Positions 1 to 6,702 are shown, counted from the stretch's first letter. The stretch is 9,002 nucleotides of DNA from an uncultured euryarchaeote (GCA_937872085.1 CALMQK010000044.1:1-9002), one strand, 5' to 3'. A program made the numbers and translations. The notes: generated from the sequence alone by a model not told the origin.

Positions 1-481
1 CTCCTTCGAGGAGCTTCGCTACATCCTTCGGGTCGATCCCGTGCCTTTCGAGCGTGTCTGGAATCGTCGAGTAGTCTCCCAGTATCGTCTTGTCCGAGTC
101 CGAGAGGACCGTCCCTTCGCCACGTATGAGTCTCCTCGAGATCTCGGCGTGGTCAATGCCGAACTGATCGTGCAGTACGAATTCCAGCGTGTGAGAGTAC
201 GGCAGGTGCCCGACATCGTGGAGCAGGGCGGCGCACTCGACGATCCGTGCCTCCTCCTCATCCATCTGAAGTGACGAGCAGATCCTCTTGGCGACGGCGA
301 ATGTGCCCAGGGAATGCTCGAAGCGCGTGTGGTTCGCTCCGGGATAGACGAGGTTCGCGAGACCGAGCTGGTGTATGCTATGCAGGCGCTGCAGTTCTGG
401 GACCTCGAGCAGTGCGAGGGACACGCCATCAAGCTTGATCCCACCGTGAACCGAATCGTGTATTATCTTGTGATTTGACAA
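1..481 (-). CDS. HD-domain phosphohydrolase (COG1078/SAMHD1-like), N-terminal part, cut by window edge
   Basis: Reading leftward from about 481 an open frame of 160 codons runs off the left edge. Early residues read KIIHDSVHG (about 4-12), the usual opening of the COG1078 HD family. GANHTRFEHSLG (about 48-59) holds the first metal-binding His (H56), and LLHDVGHLPYSH (about 86-97) holds the HD pair H88/D89. The fourth metal ligand, an Asp, would lie beyond the edge. Family members hydrolyse nucleotides, including dNTPs, but the substrate cannot be told from this part. The start is uncertain. TTG at 481-479 puts 3 residues before KIIHD and lies about 26 bases from a minus-strand TATA box at 503-510. 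GTG at 493-491 and ATG at 514-512 are in-frame alternatives; the ATG would begin inside the TATA box. Divergent from the KaiC-like gene. Confidence 0.88.
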   Translation of the reverse strand, partial: MSNHKIIHDSVHGGIKLDGVSLALLEVPELQRLHSIHQLGLANLVYPGANHTRFEHSLGTFAVAKRICSSLQMDEEEARIVECAALLHDVGHLPYSHTLEFVLHDQFGIDHAEISRRLIRGEGTVLSDSDKTILGDYSTIPDTLERHGIDPKDVAKLLEG

Positions 482-502
482 CGGTGATGACACAACTTGG
501 GC

Positions 503-510
503 GTTTATAA
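503..510 (-). promoter_or_regulatory. TATA box for the HD-domain gene
   Basis: The minus strand reads TTATAAAC here inside CTTATAAACG. Its centre is about 26 bases before the TTG at 481, which fits a leaderless or nearly leaderless transcript. The assignment is inferred from sequence and spacing only. Confidence 0.5.
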
Positions 511-599
511 GCATATTGAGCCGATTCAAGACCATGAGGAGAGTGAGCCAGAGCGGCCCCTGGGAGTCATTTTGGGTTCTGATAATGAAGCACAAATGC

Positions 600-607
600 T
601 TTTAAAA
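600..607 (+). promoter_or_regulatory. TATA box for the KaiC-like gene
   Basis: TTTTAAAA within GCTTTTAAAAAC is centred about 28 bases before the ATG at 632. This is the spacing expected if transcription starts at or next to the A of the start codon. It argues against an upstream TTG start at 497, which would put this box inside the coding region. Confidence 0.6.
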
Positions 608-631
608 ACCCAGACTCATCCATCCTCTGCA

Positions 632-1381
632 ATGGCAACCGCAGGAGGACTTCCCACGGAGTCCGGACAAGGTGAGTCGAGCGACAGAATACAGATGTTC
701 ATCGACGGTTTTGACAACAAGATAGGAGGAGGAATCAAGAAAGGTCATGTCGTCCTCCTAGCCGGGACCCCGGGTACCATGAAATCCTCCGTCGCCCTCA
801 ACATTCTATACAACAACGTCAAGAAGAAGGGCGTCAACGTGCTCTACGTCAGCATCGAGGAGAGCAAGGAGAGCCTCCTCACGGCGATGGACATGCTCGG
901 ATTCCCCGGGATAGACGAGAGCAAGTTCTTCATCGTGGACATAGGCCGTCTGAGGCTGGAGCACACGGATGCGGATGTCGGCAGGGACTGGTTCAAGATT
1001 CTTAAGGAGTACCTGAGGAAGAAGGTGGAGAACGAAGGCGTGGAGATCGTTGTGATCGATTCGCTGACGGCCATCTACTCACTGGCCAGCATCCAGAACC
1101 CCAGGCAGGAACTGTTCCATTTCTTCGGGTTCTTGAAGAGGTTGGGCGTCACGACGTTCCTGATCTCAGAGACGCAGCAGAACGGAGGACAGTTCGGACC
1201 GTACCACGAGGACTTCTTGGCCGACGGCACCATACTCCTGAAGTTCGTAGACGTCGGCGAGACCGATGTGCAACTTCGGATCAGGGCTGTGAAGATGCGG
1301 CACTCCAAGATCCATCATGGCTATCTCACCTTGATCTTCAAAGACGGACAGTTCATGGCCACACCGCCCCTAGCAGAATAG
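632..1381 (+). CDS. Single-domain KaiC/RAD55-type RecA-superfamily ATPase
   Basis: A 249-residue protein with one RecA-fold ATPase domain of the KaiC/GvpD/RAD55 type (COG0467). Visible motifs are Walker A GTPGTMKS (about 45-52), a tandem-glutamate YVSIEES (about 72-78) matching the catalytic Glu pair of KaiC, and Walker B IVVIDS (about 139-144). The C-terminal strands include KMRHSKIHHG (about 221-230), where KaiC proteins usually have a KMRG-like segment. KaiC itself has two such domains, so this is a half-length relative. Archaeal members are common and often linked to signalling or motility, but the role of this one is not known. The ATG at 632 is chosen because a TATA box sits 28 bases before it. 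The same frame stays open upstream to a TTG at 497, but that stretch overlaps the promoters. A convergent SepF gene lies 54 bases downstream. Confidence 0.85.
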   Translation: MATAGGLPTESGQGESSDRIQMFIDGFDNKIGGGIKKGHVVLLAGTPGTMKSSVALNILYNNVKKKGVNVLYVSIEESKESLLTAMDMLGFPGIDESKFFIVDIGRLRLEHTDADVGRDWFKILKEYLRKKVENEGVEIVVIDSLTAIYSLASIQNPRQELFHFFGFLKRLGVTTFLISETQQNGGQFGPYHEDFLADGTILLKFVDVGETDVQLRIRAVKMRHSKIHHGYLTLIFKDGQFMATPPLAE

Positions 1382-1435
1382 ACGAGGCTAGAGCCATCGC
1401 TAAAGCTGTGAACTCAGAACTGGGGATGCGTACTC

Positions 1436-1831
1436 TCAGAAGCCGCCCTTGACCTTGTTCCTGTCGATCTTGACGCCACGCGGCGTTATCATCAGGAGGT
1501 TCTTCCCGACCCCTGCAACATCGCCGTCGACGTCCCGGGCGACGTTCTTCAGCTCAGCCGTGACGCGCTTCATCGTCAGGTCGTCGTTCGCGATCGAGGT
1601 GTAGTCGACGACGACTATGTTGTCGCTGTATATCTCGCTCGTGAGCGATGACAGATCCTCGTACCTGAAAAGCTCTCCGACCTTGACGACGGTCCTCGCG
1701 TCCTCGAGCCCCGACATGCCTTCGTCCTCGAAGGTCATGTCCGTGAGATCGATGTACTGTTCTCCGCTTATTGAGTCCCTCTGTCCAGATTCCTCATTGG
1801 TGGGAAACGACTTCTTCTTCAGAATTGTCAC
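1436..1831 (-). CDS. sepF: SepF, archaeal FtsZ membrane anchor (cell division)
   Basis: 131 residues from a GTG start at 1831-1829. The C-terminal half is the SepF core (about 46-128): a beta-alpha-beta fold beginning ARTVVKVGELF, a central NIVVVDYTSI, and the hallmark end ITPRGVKIDRN (about 115-125), close to the TRGVKI seen in archaeal SepF. The N-terminus (MTILKKKSF) is short and basic and could be the membrane-targeting helix, followed by an acidic linker (about 11-45). In archaea SepF dimers tether FtsZ to the membrane at midcell. The start is supported by GAGGG eight bases before the GTG and a TATA box at 1867-1874. The frame stays open upstream for 60 codons, but those residues do not look like SepF and cross the promoter. 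It follows the PUA gene on the same strand. Confidence 0.88.
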   Translation of the reverse strand: MTILKKKSFPTNEESGQRDSISGEQYIDLTDMTFEDEGMSGLEDARTVVKVGELFRYEDLSSLTSEIYSDNIVVVDYTSIANDDLTMKRVTAELKNVARDVDGDVAGVGKNLLMITPRGVKIDRNKVKGGF

Positions 1832-1866
1832 TGTGCATCCCTCTGACGCAGTATTATCTTGTTCGC

Positions 1867-1874
1867 TTATAAAA
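1867..1874 (-). promoter_or_regulatory. TATA box for sepF
   Basis: The minus strand reads TTTTATAA within GTTTTATAAGC. A transcription start about 26 bases on, near 1844, would give a leader of about 13 bases containing the GAGGG ribosome site before the GTG at 1831. This suggests sepF can be transcribed independently of the TPR-PUA pair upstream. Confidence 0.5.
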
Positions 1875-1910
1875 CTTCTCAGGAGGAGCCAGACAACCAG
1901 TCGGAAATGC

Positions 1911-1927
1911 CAATCCCGAAGGGATTG
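1911..1927 (-). other. Perfect 7-bp stem-loop just after the PUA gene
   Basis: CAATCCC, a three-base loop, then GGGATTG form a perfect inverted repeat starting 5 bases past the PUA gene stop codon. In the minus-strand RNA the loop is UUC. No T-run follows, so it is not a classical terminator. It could protect or define the 3' end of the TPR-PUA mRNA ahead of the sepF promoter. Confidence 0.5.
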
Positions 1928-1931
1928 ACGC

Positions 1932-2468
1932 TCATGCTTCTGATGGTTCTTCCCCAGTCTCTTCGGATTCCGGCTTCGGTTCGTCCACCAGCCAGAGCTT
2001 GTCACCCACATGGAGTATCGAACCGACCGCCTTTCCCTTCTCCTTCCGCTTCATCGCGGCAGAATCCATCAATGCCCGGCCTACCGCCAGCGGACGAAGG
2101 TTGTTCACGTCCCGGACCCATACGAGGTCGCCCTCCTTGATATCGGGATCGGTGTCGACGATCCCGGGCCCCATGACGTCAGCTCCATTGTAGACGAACT
2201 TGACCGCGCCCATGTCCACGGTGACGAACCGCTTTGTTAGAGTGTATTTTAGCAGGCCCCTGACGGTGAGGAAGGGCACTCCATCGGGCATGAAAGCGAG
2301 TATCTTCCCGTTGACGAAGACGACATCGTACTCCGGGCCCTCGGCCATGTCCACGACATCCAGCTCGGTGAAGCTCTTCATGCCGAGCGCGTCGTCGATC
2401 TGACGAGTGATGGAGGCTATCTCCTTCAGCCTCAGCCTATGCCTCTTCCTCAAGCGAAGATCGGTCAA
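1932..2468 (-). CDS. DUF1947 + PUA domain RNA-binding protein, MCT-1/Tma20-like
   Basis: 178 residues. A basic N-terminus (RLRKRHRLRLKE) opens a DUF1947-type pre-PUA domain (about 1-75), followed by a PUA domain (about 80-158) with VTVDMGAVKFVYNGADVMGPGI (81-102, given here as VTVDMGAVKF plus VYNGADVMGPGI) and GDLVWVRD, RPLAVGRA and GKAVGSILHVGD. The tail (about 162-178) is acidic. This arrangement matches archaeal relatives of eukaryotic MCT-1/Tma20, which act on the small ribosomal subunit in reinitiation and recycling. The archaeal function is not settled. The start is a TTG at 2468-2466 that overlaps the TPR stop (TTGA), with GGTGGT five bases before it. The next in-frame ATG is residue 30, inside the pre-PUA domain, so the TTG is preferred. 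Translation is probably coupled to the TPR gene. Confidence 0.82.
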   Translation of the reverse strand: MTDLRLRKRHRLRLKEIASITRQIDDALGMKSFTELDVVDMAEGPEYDVVFVNGKILAFMPDGVPFLTVRGLLKYTLTKRFVTVDMGAVKFVYNGADVMGPGIVDTDPDIKEGDLVWVRDVNNLRPLAVGRALMDSAAMKRKEKGKAVGSILHVGDKLWLVDEPKPESEETGEEPSEA

Positions 2469-4582
2469 CTTGTACCACCGCTGGAGTCCTCTTGCCCGAA
2501 ACCGGAGAGGATGAGGAGCTCCTTTGCATGCTCGACCTCTCTGGCTGCTTTCTCGTGCTCACCAAGAAGTTCGTATGCATCCGCTTTGATCCTGTGCGGC
2601 TCCCAGTCCTTCGGGTCGATCCCCAATGCCAAGTCGGCGGCATGAAGGGCTCCCTTGGCCTCCTTTGATCGCAGTCTGACCCTGGCGAGACCCAGCGCGG
2701 CCGACCGATCCGACGGTGTGATCTCAAGCGCCCTCGCATAGGCCTTCACCGCCTGCCTGAGGTTCCCCCTTGCTTCCAGGACCTCGGCCTCGAATCGCTC
2801 GATGGACGCTCTCAATCCGTCTTTCCGGGCCATAAGCGCGAGCTTCGAAGGAGCCTTGGGGTCGCCCAGGAGCACCTTGATCTTCAGCTTCAGGAAATGA
2901 ATCTCGGCGTCGTCATCGGCGTGATCGATCGCAGAAAGCACGCTTTCCGCGGTCTGCCAGTCCCCGGTGTCTACCAGGAAGTTTGCGAGCGCGAGCCTCA
3001 CCGAATGTTCTTCTGATTTCTCAGCGATCTCCTTTAGGGACGGCGGGAGCTCCCACTTGTTGAGGAAGCGTCGCAGTTCGAGCACCCTCGGGATGGTCGT
3101 CGAATTCGAATTCCCTTTCAGCGCGACCGTCTCGAGGTTGGCCAGTGCCTCGTCGTACCTTCCGAGTCTGGCCAGGACCCCTCCTCTCCGGACGAGCGAG
3201 GCCATTCCTCCGACCGTATCCGGGCGGATGTCCTCCAGACATCTGAGCGCCATCTCGAACGATGCTTGCGCCGCCTCGGGGTCGCCGACCGCCAGAAGGA
3301 TCTCCCCTCTCTCCGTCCACCCTTGATCGTATTCGGGGTTCAGGGTGAGGGCCTCCTCTATCGATATCAGGGCCTCGTCGTATCTGCCCATCTGTACCGC
3401 GATCCTCGACCTGGCCTTCCAGGCCTCATCATAGGACGGATTCAGGTCCAACGACTCAAGCACCAGATCGTAACCTCCCTCGGGATCCCCGGTTAGGGAT
3501 TTGCACACACCTTTCGCATAGAGAGCATAGTCGAAGTCCGGTCTGATCTCCAGGGAGCGCTCATGGAACGGGATGGCTTCCTTGTGCTGCTCCATCTTCT
3601 CCAACGCGTTGCCGATGTTGTTCCATGCTATCTCATAGTCTGGGTCGACCCTTATGGCCTCGACGAACTTCGGGATCGAGTCCGCATATCTTCCCAGGTT
3701 GTACATCGCGTTCCCCAAATTGTTCCACAAGACCCTGTCGAAGGGATCCAATCCGATCGCCTCTTGATAGCACCTGATCGCGTCCTCCAGGAGGTCGGCC
3801 CCGTGATACGCATACCCCTTGTTGTACCAGGCGTGCTTGTAGCTCGGGTCGATCCCTATGGCCTTGTCGAAACATTGAAGGGCCTTCTCCAGGAAGCCCG
3901 CGCAAAAGCAGGAGTACCCGACGTTGTTCCATAGCTCCTTGTTCCCCGGGTCGATCTTGAGCGCATCCTCGAAGGTCTCGATGGCCTTCCCATAGTCCGC
4001 CATCTCGTGCTGGGTGCTCCCGAGCCTGGCGAAGCCCTCGACCGAATCTGGACACCTCGCAGTGAACTCCCGGCATCGCTCCATCGATTCCTCGGTGAGG
4101 CCGGCCTCGAGGTACATATCGGATTGGAGCAGCAGGATGGACGGATCCTCCCTGGCAAAGCTCAAGAGAGCCTCTATTGCTTCCTTCGCCTTCTTGGACC
4201 TGCCGAGCTTCGTGTAAGAGGCCGCGAGCCCGGTCCAGTTCTCCATCCTGCCAGGCTTGAGCATCCCAGCCTTGGAGTACGCATGGGCTGCGTCTTTGAA
4301 GGTCTCATTGATGAAAAGCGAGTTGCCGAGGTTGTGCCAAGCGAGCTCGTACCCCTTGTTGATGAGCGTCGCCCTCTTGTAGCATCTGACCGCCTCGGCG
4401 TTCCGCCCGAGGGCATCGAGCGACGCGCCTTTGTTGTTGTAGACCACCTCGTTCTCGAGGCCACACAGTATCGCCGAGTCGAAGAATTCCAGAGCCTTCG
4501 CAAAGTTGCCCGCATCGTATTCGGTGTTGGCCTGTTCGAAGAACTCCGCCGACCTCCGTCTCTCGCCCGGCTTGCCTGCCAT
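2465..4582 (-). CDS. Large TPR-repeat protein
   Basis: 705 residues made almost wholly of tetratricopeptide repeats. From about residue 44 to 420 the units keep an exact 34-residue period with the canonical W/L-G-Y-A/F-A-P pattern, and several begin with a WNN or WYN signature (LWNNVG, AWYNKG, LWNNLG, AWNNIG). Later units (about 420-690) are longer or weaker, with one less regular stretch around 485-515. In total I count about 18-20 units. There is no signal peptide, membrane segment or catalytic domain, so it is probably a cytoplasmic scaffold; its partner is unknown. The ATG at 4582-4580 is chosen because a TATA-like box at 4613-4620 would start transcription near 4590. A TTG at 4594, in frame and four codons earlier, is less likely. 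Its stop overlaps the start of the PUA gene, suggesting co-translation. Confidence 0.88.
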   Translation of the reverse strand: MAGKPGERRRSAEFFEQANTEYDAGNFAKALEFFDSAILCGLENEVVYNNKGASLDALGRNAEAVRCYKRATLINKGYELAWHNLGNSLFINETFKDAAHAYSKAGMLKPGRMENWTGLAASYTKLGRSKKAKEAIEALLSFAREDPSILLLQSDMYLEAGLTEESMERCREFTARCPDSVEGFARLGSTQHEMADYGKAIETFEDALKIDPGNKELWNNVGYSCFCAGFLEKALQCFDKAIGIDPSYKHAWYNKGYAYHGADLLEDAIRCYQEAIGLDPFDRVLWNNLGNAMYNLGRYADSIPKFVEAIRVDPDYEIAWNNIGNALEKMEQHKEAIPFHERSLEIRPDFDYALYAKGVCKSLTGDPEGGYDLVLESLDLNPSYDEAWKARSRIAVQMGRYDEALISIEEALTLNPEYDQGWTERGEILLAVGDPEAAQASFEMALRCLEDIRPDTVGGMASLVRRGGVLARLGRYDEALANLETVALKGNSNSTTIPRVLELRRFLNKWELPPSLKEIAEKSEEHSVRLALANFLVDTGDWQTAESVLSAIDHADDDAEIHFLKLKIKVLLGDPKAPSKLALMARKDGLRASIERFEAEVLEARGNLRQAVKAYARALEITPSDRSAALGLARVRLRSKEAKGALHAADLALGIDPKDWEPHRIKADAYELLGEHEKAAREVEHAKELLILSGFGQEDSSGGTS

Positions 4583-4612
4583 CGTCTGGTTCAACGGTCA
4601 ATACGATGGCCC

Positions 4613-4620
4613 AATATGTA
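4613..4620 (-). promoter_or_regulatory. TATA-like box for the TPR-PUA transcript
   Basis: The minus strand reads TACATATT, centred about 34 bases before the ATG at 4582, implying a leader of about 8 bases. It lies in the 112-base divergent spacer shared with the DUF4130 gene. The match is weaker than the other boxes in the window. Confidence 0.4.
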
Positions 4621-4650
4621 GATATCATTTTTGGACTTTAATTGCCAAAG

Positions 4651-4658
4651 CTTATATC
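4651..4658 (+). promoter_or_regulatory. TATA box for the DUF4130-type gene
   Basis: CTTATATC is centred about 40 bases before the ATG at 4695. Transcription starting near 4681 would give a 14-base leader that includes AAGGT (4684-4688), a plausible ribosome site six bases before the start. Confidence 0.5.
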
Positions 4659-4694
4659 CGGTCTAGGGGATAATTCACGGGCAAAGGTACATCC

Positions 4695-5483
4695 ATGCTG
4701 GTTCTGTTCAAGCCCTCCCCGAACTCTGTCATAAAGGCCTTCATCGCCAGCAGGGTTTACAAGGCCAAACCGGTGGAGGTGAGGGAAGGCCAGACCTTCT
4801 TCTTCGAGGACTCGGTCGACTCCGAGAAGCTCGACTACGATTCGTTGTACCAGCAGTATAAGGAGGAGTACGGAGGCGTCGATTTCCTGGAGGACGAGAA
4901 ACTCTGGGAGATAATGGAGGACGACATATTCTGGGCATCGAGGTTCAACGCCCTCGATCGGCTCCAGCTGATCTTCAGCGTCCTCTCCCAGATCGAGAAG
5001 AACGGCACGAGGGCCTATCTCGCCCAGCTGTCCCCAGAATCGAAGGAAATGAAGGACCGCGTCCGACGCGTCACGGGCGAATACCGTCGCGCCAAGAAGT
5101 TCATCGCGTTCATAGAGGACAAGCCGAACATGGTCTTCATCGGAAAGGCGAGCTTCGAGCACAAGATAATCGACCTCGTCCTGAGGCATTACGCAAAGAG
5201 ATACCCGGGGCATTCCATTGCGATCCTCGACGAGCACCACGCACACATATGCTACAAGGATGAGATACTCGTGGAGGCTCGGAAGAAGTTCCCGGAGAAG
5301 CCCGGCCGCAAGGATTCGAGCAGGTACTGGTCGCTGTTGTCCGATCTCAAGCACATGGCATCGAAAAGGGACCCTGACTATCAAGGGGTTGCACAGCCCA
5401 AGAACTACTGGAAGTGGGTCGCAGACGGCGCACAGGCACCGGGCCCTGCGCCTAAGCTCACCCTCGACGATTTCGCGTTTTGA
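4695..5483 (+). CDS. Divergent DUF4130-domain protein (probable DNA metabolism family)
   Basis: 262 residues. The C-terminal half resembles the DUF4130 family, whose members carry a segment like EHxVxxLxxxHFAxRFPxxxWxIxD followed by a closing RYWK. Here the matching parts are FEHKIIDLVLRHYAKRYPG (154-172), SIAILDE, HHAHICYKDE, and PKNYWKW (235-241). The N-terminal 30 residues (FKPSPNSVIKAFIASRVYKAK) also fit the family's opening. Residues about 44-82 form an acidic, aromatic insert that I do not recognise. DUF4130 proteins are described as probable DNA metabolism proteins, often paired with a radical-SAM protein or fused to a uracil-DNA glycosylase domain; neither is visible here. The extreme C-terminus, KLTLDDFAF, resembles a PCNA-interacting motif. 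The assignment is from remembered family patterns, not a search. The ATG is supported by AAGGT and a TATA box. Confidence 0.68.
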   Translation: MLVLFKPSPNSVIKAFIASRVYKAKPVEVREGQTFFFEDSVDSEKLDYDSLYQQYKEEYGGVDFLEDEKLWEIMEDDIFWASRFNALDRLQLIFSVLSQIEKNGTRAYLAQLSPESKEMKDRVRRVTGEYRRAKKFIAFIEDKPNMVFIGKASFEHKIIDLVLRHYAKRYPGHSIAILDEHHAHICYKDEILVEARKKFPEKPGRKDSSRYWSLLSDLKHMASKRDPDYQGVAQPKNYWKWVADGAQAPGPAPKLTLDDFAF

Positions 5484-5559
5484 CACAGAGTACATATAGC
5501 GGTGTTGTGGACTTGCTGATGGAATCGTCTTGAGCCGGCCTGGTAAGCATCCCCCAGAA

Positions 5560-5567
5560 TTATATAG
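5560..5567 (+). promoter_or_regulatory. TATA box for the kinase-regulator pair
   Basis: TTATATAG is centred so that transcription would begin near 5590, leaving a leader of about 25 bases that contains the AGGAG ribosome site. A second TATA-like string (TACATATAG, 5491-5499) lies some 70 bases upstream, right after the previous gene. Confidence 0.5.
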
Positions 5568-5601
5568 CAGCCAAACTCATACTTGGCATAGGGCATCATC
5601 C

Positions 5602-5606
5602 AGGAG
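5602..5606 (+). promoter_or_regulatory. Ribosome binding site that decides the TTG start of the kinase-like gene
   Basis: AGGAG ends eight bases before the TTG at 5615, good Shine-Dalgarno spacing. The only downstream in-frame ATG (residue 18) would leave just four residues before the H-box His, so the TTG start is preferred. Confidence 0.6.
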
Positions 5607-5614
5607 TATCCTTC

Positions 5615-6340
5615 TTGACTGAAAGTCCCCCAATTCATGGCATCGATAGACTGTCCACCTTCTTCATGGATCTTCTCAGTCACGACGTTCTCAACAACAA
5701 TCAGGCCGTCCTAAGCTATCTCGAGCTCGTACTGGCCAATCCCGACCTGGACGCCAAGGCCAGGGACTACGCCGAGAAGGCCATTTCCCATGTGAGGACA
5801 TCGACAGTCCTCGTGGAGCACGCCAAGAACCTCATGGCAGCTCGCACGGCCGGCCCGAACTCCTTCAGACCCATCGACCTAATGAGGTCGGTGATGCTGG
5901 CGATCAAGGAGGTCCCCAGGTTCTTCCCTACGAAGAAGATAAGGGTCCGCGTGGTGCAGGAGCCGACGGATGCCTACGTCCTCGGCGATGCCCTCGCCGA
6001 CGACCTCGTGCTCAATGCGTTCATCGACATGGTCAGGACGGACCCCGGCGATGAGGTCGCCATCGATGTCAGGATCATCAAGTCAGAGCAGGGCAGCAAG
6101 ATGTGCTGGAGCCTGGTGCTCTCAGACCCGAACGCCGTACTCCGGCCCGGCATGAAGTCAGAGGACCTTTCGGCCCTGCTTTCGCAGGACAACACGAAGA
6201 TGGTGAAGATGGCGGGATTCCTCTTCGCGAGTATCGCATCGCACCTGCTCGGAGGAGAGTTCGTTGCAAAGGAGCTGGGGACAGGGACGGGTCAAGGGAG
6301 CGAGTTCGTTCTCACCCTCGTGAAGGCGGGGAAACCATGA
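5615..6340 (+). CDS. Sensorless histidine-kinase-like protein with degenerate ATP-binding box
   Basis: 241 residues. A dimerisation/phosphoacceptor helix carries SHDVLNNNQAVLSYLEL (22-38), with H23 the likely phosphorylated His. The HD-x-x-N pattern resembles many methanogen and haloarchaeal kinases. A HATPase_c-like domain follows (about 84-237): an N-box-like LVLNAFIDMV (131-140, N134), then SDPNAVLRPGMK (170-181) where the G1 box DxGxG should be, and a G2-like GTGTGQGSEF (222-231). The G1 glycines are missing, so ATP binding may be weak or lost. There is no sensor, PAS or membrane segment. It may be a soluble kinase that relies on a partner, or a phosphotransferase like ChpT/Spo0B. It starts at TTG 5615 with AGGAG before it and ends in an ATGA overlap with the response regulator, its obvious partner. 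Confidence 0.78.
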   Translation: MTESPPIHGIDRLSTFFMDLLSHDVLNNNQAVLSYLELVLANPDLDAKARDYAEKAISHVRTSTVLVEHAKNLMAARTAGPNSFRPIDLMRSVMLAIKEVPRFFPTKKIRVRVVQEPTDAYVLGDALADDLVLNAFIDMVRTDPGDEVAIDVRIIKSEQGSKMCWSLVLSDPNAVLRPGMKSEDLSALLSQDNTKMVKMAGFLFASIASHLLGGEFVAKELGTGTGQGSEFVLTLVKAGKP

Positions 6341-6702
6341 CCAGCGTGCTGATAGTGGATGACGAGCTGTTCATCGTGGAGCTCTACAGGGACATCCTGC
6401 AGCTCAGGGGGTACAAGGTGATGGGCACCGCTTTCGATGGCGAGGAGGCCCTTCGGAAGTACAACAACTCCGACAACAAACCCGACGTGATCATAATGGA
6501 CCACAGGATGCCGGTCATGAACGGCGTTGATGCCACGAAGGAGATCATAAGGCTGAACCCGAGTCAGAAGGTCATCTTCGTCAGCGCCGATGTGCTGGTG
6601 GAGAAGGAGGCTCGGGATGCCGGAGCGGCCGATTTCCTGCCAAAGCCGTTCCGGATGGACGATCTGATCGAGAAGATGGAGAAGATCTCCCGCTTCCACT
6701 GA
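6337..6702 (+). CDS. Receiver-only response regulator (CheY-like)
   Basis: 121 residues forming a single receiver domain with no output domain. The acidic pocket is D8/D9 (VLIVDDE), the phosphoacceptor is D55 (VIIMDHRMP), the conserved Ser is S83 (VIFVSAD), and the Lys is K103 in FLPKPF, with F100 in place of the switch aromatic. All residues needed for phosphorylation are present. Its ATG overlaps the stop of the kinase-like gene (ATGA, 6337-6340), so the two are translationally coupled and probably form a phosphorelay pair. With no effector domain it must act by protein contact, or be one step of a longer relay. No chemotaxis genes are in view. Confidence 0.92.
   Translation: MTSVLIVDDELFIVELYRDILQLRGYKVMGTAFDGEEALRKYNNSDNKPDVIIMDHRMPVMNGVDATKEIIRLNPSQKVIFVSADVLVEKEARDAGAADFLPKPFRMDDLIEKMEKISRFH

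Noticed and set aside
1832..2011. N-terminal extension of the SepF frame to an ATG at 2011.
   Set aside because: It overlaps the end of the PUA gene and the sepF TATA box, has no SepF similarity, and a GTG with ribosome site gives the normal protein length.
2465..4582. Regular 102-base periodicity that could suggest a tandem repeat or CRISPR-like array.
   Set aside because: The period equals 34 codons of TPR and copies differ at the DNA level; there are no identical repeats with unique spacers.
4007..4621. A 204-codon plus-strand open frame opposite the TPR gene.
   Set aside because: The opposite strand encodes regular 34-residue TPR units; this frame is a by-product of their repeated codons.
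4638..5495. A 285-codon open frame on the minus strand opposite the DUF4130-type gene.
   Set aside because: It is longer than the sense gene but its residues show no family pattern, it runs through the TATA box and start of the plus-strand gene, and the plus-strand frame matches a known family. Long antisense frames are common in GC-rich DNA.
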